From assembly GCA_024687125.1 (NCBI GenBank), contig JAILFA010000009.1, positions 62,001-126,000 on the forward strand: DNA of 64,000 nucleotides, read 5' to 3'. The notes beneath the pieces are model-generated. The model had not been told where the DNA came from and did no database searches. It saw only the letters and a list, made by a program, of their open reading frames with translations. Of the stretch, positions 59,620 through 64,000 are shown in pieces (position 1 is the first letter of the stretch; every line of letters begins with the position of its first letter). The stretch comes from Lachnospiraceae bacterium (lineage in GTDB: Bacteria; Bacillota; Clostridia; Lachnospirales; Lachnospiraceae). The position numbers and the translations under genes were made by a program.

Positions 59620-60509
59620 GTCCTGTTGTAGAAAAAAAAGAAAGGGTCAGATTCAGGATCCCTTCGCAGTATGTTCTCTTTTTACTGTCTCTTCTGTCGG
59701 TCGCCCTTATGCTTGTCACATCGGCGACCGATGTGATGAATACGAGTTTTTTTACATCACTTGAGAGCACACTGGCTCCTCTGCAGAAGGGACTGACAAA
59801 TGCCGGAAATTTTCTCAAGGAACGCGGCGACGCGCTGAAGAACATCCGGACGCTCGAACAGGAAAACGAAGAGTTAAGACGCCAGATTGACGCACTGCAG
59901 ACGGAGAATATCTATCTTCAGCAGGAGGAGTATGAGCTGTCCTCTTTGCGTCAGCTCTATGAGCTGGATGCGCAGTATCAGGATTATGAAAAGACCGGTG
60001 CCAGGATCATTGCCAAAGACGCCGGAAACTGGTATCACAGTTTTCTGATCGACAAGGGCACGGATGACGGTCTGGCGATCGACATGAACGTGATCGCGGG
60101 GTCCGGACTTGTCGGCAGGATCAGCGCCGTAGGCGAGGGTTGGGCCCGTGTACAGACCATCATCGCGGATAATTCTTCCGTGTCCGGTATGGTTCTTTCT
60201 TCTTCCGACAATCTGATCGTCACAGGTTCTCTCGAGATGTATCAGAACGGAAAGATCTCTTTTTCCAAGCTTGTTGATCCCGCGGACCGCGTCGCAGTCG
60301 GCGACAAGATCGTAACGAGCAACATCAGCGACAAGTATCTTCCCGGCATTCTCATCGGATATATCAGCAAGGTGGACCTGGATGCCAACAACCTGACAAA
60401 ATCGGGAGAACTGACACCGGCCACCGATTTTGAACATCTTTCTGAGGTTCTTGTCATCACGACACAGAAGAGCGAGTACGAGCAGTCAGAAAAAGGAGTC
60501 ACAAAGTGA
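59616..60509 (+). CDS. mreC: rod shape-determining protein MreC
   Basis: N-terminal TM, coiled coil, DKGTDDGLAIDMNVIAGSGLVGRISAV, GDKIVTSNISDKYLPGILIGYIS. Confidence 0.92.
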   Translation: MSPVVEKKERVRFRIPSQYVLFLLSLLSVALMLVTSATDVMNTSFFTSLESTLAPLQKGLTNAGNFLKERGDALKNIRTLEQENEELRRQIDALQTENIYLQQEEYELSSLRQLYELDAQYQDYEKTGARIIAKDAGNWYHSFLIDKGTDDGLAIDMNVIAGSGLVGRISAVGEGWARVQTIIADNSSVSGMVLSSSDNLIVTGSLEMYQNGKISFSKLVDPADRVAVGDKIVTSNISDKYLPGILIGYISKVDLDANNLTKSGELTPATDFEHLSEVLVITTQKSEYEQSEKGVTK

Positions 60510-61027
60510 AGCGTTTTCTTGTCATGCTGTTTCTGCTCATTGCCGCTTTTCTGCTGCAGTGCACACTGTGCAGATCTATCCTTGCTTTTTCCGGGATCGC
60601 CCCGAATATCATCCTGGTCTTTATCGTTTCCTTCGCACTTGTACACGGAGATATGACAGGACTTCTTCTCGGCTTCTTTTCGGGGATCATGCTGGATCTC
60701 GTATTTGGCGACATGATCGGACTGTACGCGCTGATCTACATGTTTGTCGGTTTTGTCTTCGGAAAGTTTTACGAGAGTTACTCTCCGGAAAAGCTTCTTC
60801 CTTCAATCTCTCTGATCGCACTGAGCAATCTGATCCTGGGACTGGTCTGCTATATCTTTCTGTTCATGCTGCGTTCCAGGCTGCATTTTGAATTCTACCT
60901 GCTGCATATCATTCTGCCGGAGGTGATCTATACGACAGTGATCTCACTGATCCTGTATCCGGCATTTTACTTTATCAACGAGGCGCTGACCGCCGACGAA
61001 CAGAGGAGGGCCAGAAAGTTTGTTTAG
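60506..61027 (+). CDS. mreD: rod shape-determining protein MreD
   Basis: Small multi-TM protein between mreC and PBP2; GDMTGLLLGFFSGIMLDLVFGDMIGLYAL. Confidence 0.88.
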   Translation: MKRFLVMLFLLIAAFLLQCTLCRSILAFSGIAPNIILVFIVSFALVHGDMTGLLLGFFSGIMLDLVFGDMIGLYALIYMFVGFVFGKFYESYSPEKLLPSISLIALSNLILGLVCYIFLFMLRSRLHFEFYLLHIILPEVIYTTVISLILYPAFYFINEALTADEQRRARKFV

Positions 61028-63875
61028 AGAGCTTCTTCTCCGTTTTCTTCGGTTCATACGTACCAGACTTTTCTTTCTGATCCTGCTTGTCACGGCGATG
61101 GCAGGACTGCTGATCTATCGCATTTTTGATCTGCAGATCGTTCACGGCGCTGATTATCTGGATTCCTTCCAGCTGCTCATCAAGAAGCAGCGCTCGATCC
61201 CCGGATCCAGAGGCAAGATCTATGACAGGAACGGGAATCTGCTGGCCTATAACGAGCTTTCGAATTCCGTGACGATAGAAGATATCTATGAAAGCGGAAA
61301 ACAGCGCAATAAAACGATCAATGATACGATCCTGACGCTGATCGATATCCTGAACAAAAACGGCGATGATGTCATTATGGATCTGCCTATCAACATCGAA
61401 GATGATGCTTATGTCTTTACGGTGAGCGGGACGTCGCTCCTGAGATTTCTGGCGGATGTATACGGCAACGCCAAGGTCGATGATCTCGCATACGAAAACC
61501 GGATCAAGACGGCCGGTCAGGTCATGGATGATCTCTGTACCACCTTTGGACTCGGAGAATACCTGGATCCGGATAACCGAAAGGATTTCCAGCCCGGGGC
61601 CGGCGTTGACAAGCAGCACGCACTCCGTGTCATCGGGATCCGATATAAAATGAACCTCAACAGTTATCAGAAATATATCACCACGACGGTCGCGGAGCGT
61701 GTATGCGCGAAATCCGTTGCCGATGTCATGGAAAACTATGACGCGCTGCCCGGCATCTCGATCACGGAGGAGATGGCAAGAACCTATATCGACGCCAAGT
61801 ACTTTTCACAGATCATCGGATACACCGGAAAGATCTCGCAGGAGGAACTGCCGCAGCTTCAGGAGTCTAATCCGGCTTACGACAACAATGATACAGTCGG
61901 CAAGACCGGTATTGAACAGTCAATGGAGCTGGAGCTTCAGGGCGTCAAGGGATCGGAAACGATCTTCGTCGATAAGATGGGCCAGGTCATTGAGATCAGC
62001 GAACAGACCGATCCGTCTGCCGGTAACGACATCTATCTGACCCTCGACAAGGATCTGCAGAAAGCCGCCTATAATATTCTGGAAGAGCGCCTGGCAGGTA
62101 TCATCATCGCCAAGCTGCAGAATATCCACTCCTATACGCCCGATACCGCTCCGATCGGTTCCAAGATGATGATCCCGATCTACGATGTTTATTACGCGCT
62201 TTTCAACAATAATGTGATCAACACCTCGCATTTTCGGGCGAGTGATGCCGGAGAAGCCGAACGTGCTGTCCTGGAGCAGTATGAGATCAAAAAGGAGAGA
62301 GTGCAGGAAGCGCTTCGCAGGGAACTCTTTGAAGACCTGACACCATACGATCAGCTCTCTTATGAATTCCAGGTTTACGAGAGCCTGATCGTTCAGCTTC
62401 TCTATGACAACGGGATCATCGACAGCACGCTGATTAACCGCGATGATCCCACATACATTGCCTGGGTACAGGATGAGACGATCTCTCTCGGAGAATACCT
62501 CCGCTATACGGTCACACAGAACTGGGTAGATGTATCAAAACTCCCTCTTGATAACCAGTATTCCGATTCTGATCAGATTTATGAAAAGGTTGTTGACAAG
62601 CTGTTTGAAAGACTCGACAACAGTCATGAGTTTGAGAAGAGACTGTATAAGTTCATGCTCAATTCCGATCAGATCTCCGGAGCACAGATCTGCGATATTC
62701 TGATCGAGCAGAAGCTCGTCGTCCTCTCGGAATCCGAGGCCTCCCTCTGGGAGAGGCGAGGCGAATCCGCCTATACCTTCATGAGCAACAGGATCAGGCA
62801 GCTTGATATCACCCCTGCGCAGCTTGCGCTGGATCCCTGTACCGGTTCGATCGTGATCACGGATGTCAATACCGGTGATGTTCTGGCCCTTGTTTCCTAT
62901 CCGAGCTACGACAACAACCTGATGGCCAACGGTGTTGATGCCGAATACTTTTCCAAGATCCGAATGGATCTTACGAACCCGCAGTACAATTACGCGACGC
63001 AGCAGCGCACAGCGCCGGGGTCCACCTATAAGATGGTCTCCGCGACTGCCGGTCTCATGGAAGGAGTCGTTACGACCGCTTCTCATACAACATGTGTCGG
63101 CACTTTTGACAAGGTGTTCCCGGAGCCCAAGTGCTGGATCTCACCCGGCGCACATGGGTCGCTCAATGTGACCGGTGCGATCAAGAATTCCTGCAACTAT
63201 TTCTTTTATGAGATCGGATATGATCTCGGACTGAACGGAGAGAACTACTCTTCGGATCTCGGTATCAGGAGGCTTGCGAAGTACGCTGATCTCTACGGCC
63301 TTTCCGAAAAATCAGGCATCGAGATCAATGAGAATGAACCGCAGGTATCGGATCAGGATTCGGTGCGTTCCGCGATCGGACAGGGAACCAATTCCTTTAC
63401 AACGGTTGGACTTGCGCGCTATGTGACAACTGTTGCGAACAGCGGTACCTGCTACTATCTGACGCTCATCGACAAGGTTGTGGATGCAGACGGAAGATTG
63501 TTATACAATAACAGTGCGGAGATCCGAAACCAGGTCTCGATCGATTCCTCCTACTGGGATGCGATCCACGCAGGAATGCACCAGGTTGTGGAAAACATGA
63601 AGTACTATGATGGTTTTCCCGTACAGGTCGCCGGCAAGACCGGAACCGCACAGGAATCCCGCTCCAGGCCGAACCATGCGCTCTTTGTCTGCTATGCGCC
63701 GTATCACAGCCCGGAGATCGCCGTAGCGACACGAATCGCTTACGGGTATACTTCCAGTTACGCGGCGCAGATTACCAAGGATGTGCTCGCCTGGTATTAT
63801 GACCCCAAGAATTCCGAGGAGATCATCACCGGAACCGCACAGGAGCTGATCGGAGGCGAAGCAAACGCCGACTGA
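61020..63875 (+). CDS. mrdA: penicillin-binding protein 2 with long insertion
   Basis: RGKIYDRNGNLLAYNE, APGSTYKMVSA (SxxK), GKTGTAQESRSRPNHALFVCYAP. Confidence 0.92.
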   Translation: MFRELLLRFLRFIRTRLFFLILLVTAMAGLLIYRIFDLQIVHGADYLDSFQLLIKKQRSIPGSRGKIYDRNGNLLAYNELSNSVTIEDIYESGKQRNKTINDTILTLIDILNKNGDDVIMDLPINIEDDAYVFTVSGTSLLRFLADVYGNAKVDDLAYENRIKTAGQVMDDLCTTFGLGEYLDPDNRKDFQPGAGVDKQHALRVIGIRYKMNLNSYQKYITTTVAERVCAKSVADVMENYDALPGISITEEMARTYIDAKYFSQIIGYTGKISQEELPQLQESNPAYDNNDTVGKTGIEQSMELELQGVKGSETIFVDKMGQVIEISEQTDPSAGNDIYLTLDKDLQKAAYNILEERLAGIIIAKLQNIHSYTPDTAPIGSKMMIPIYDVYYALFNNNVINTSHFRASDAGEAERAVLEQYEIKKERVQEALRRELFEDLTPYDQLSYEFQVYESLIVQLLYDNGIIDSTLINRDDPTYIAWVQDETISLGEYLRYTVTQNWVDVSKLPLDNQYSDSDQIYEKVVDKLFERLDNSHEFEKRLYKFMLNSDQISGAQICDILIEQKLVVLSESEASLWERRGESAYTFMSNRIRQLDITPAQLALDPCTGSIVITDVNTGDVLALVSYPSYDNNLMANGVDAEYFSKIRMDLTNPQYNYATQQRTAPGSTYKMVSATAGLMEGVVTTASHTTCVGTFDKVFPEPKCWISPGAHGSLNVTGAIKNSCNYFFYEIGYDLGLNGENYSSDLGIRRLAKYADLYGLSEKSGIEINENEPQVSDQDSVRSAIGQGTNSFTTVGLARYVTTVANSGTCYYLTLIDKVVDADGRLLYNNSAEIRNQVSIDSSYWDAIHAGMHQVVENMKYYDGFPVQVAGKTGTAQESRSRPNHALFVCYAPYHSPEIAVATRIAYGYTSSYAAQITKDVLAWYYDPKNSEEIITGTAQELIGGEANAD

Positions 63876-63900
63876 TCCCTGCACCACGAAAGAAGAGTTA

Positions 63901-64000
63901 TGAACAACAGCAAGACACCGTTTCGCATACAGAATTTTGATTTTCTTCTGCTGCTTTTCTGCTGCGCCCTGACCTCTGTCGGGATCGCGGCGATCTACAG
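63901..64000 (+). CDS. RodA/FtsW-family protein, N-terminal fragment (truncated by window end)
   Basis: MNNSKTPFRIQNFDFLLLLFCCALTSVGIAAIY; position after PBP2. Confidence 0.65.

Noticed and set aside
1-64000. CRISPR arrays, tRNA/rRNA genes, IS elements, prophage
   Set aside because: No regularly spaced repeats, cloverleaf/rRNA-like sequence, transposase/integrase ORFs or phage structural genes seen while reading; absence is by eye only.

Overview
64 kb window of a low-to-mid GC Gram-positive chromosome, probably Clostridia/Lachnospiraceae-like judging by gene content and order. It is densely coding, with about 49 genes. I found no tRNA, rRNA, CRISPR array, prophage or transposon. Recognisable core blocks are feoAB (fused), dut, gltX, miaB-mutS-mutL-miaA-ynbB, and radC-mreB-mreC-mreD-PBP2-rodA(partial). 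The accessory part of most interest is a signalling island (about 27.8-43.2 kb). It holds three histidine kinases and a diguanylate cyclase with a second degenerate GGDEF domain that keeps an RxxD motif. One kinase has a full-length DegV (fatty-acid-binding-like) domain between its receiver and HPt domains. The island also has a FIST-like orphan, a Na+/Ala symporter, a double-receiver protein, and a GlgX-like GH13 protein whose catalytic motifs all look destroyed. A second accessory block (51.4-57.7 kb) joins an OmpR-type two-component system to VTC/DUF4956/beta-helix lipoprotein/NAGPA genes, with a tandem 11-bp response-regulator-like site in the promoter. Several strong sigma-A-like promoters sit so close to the start codon that the transcripts should be leaderless. 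All family assignments are from reading motifs by eye; no searches were run.
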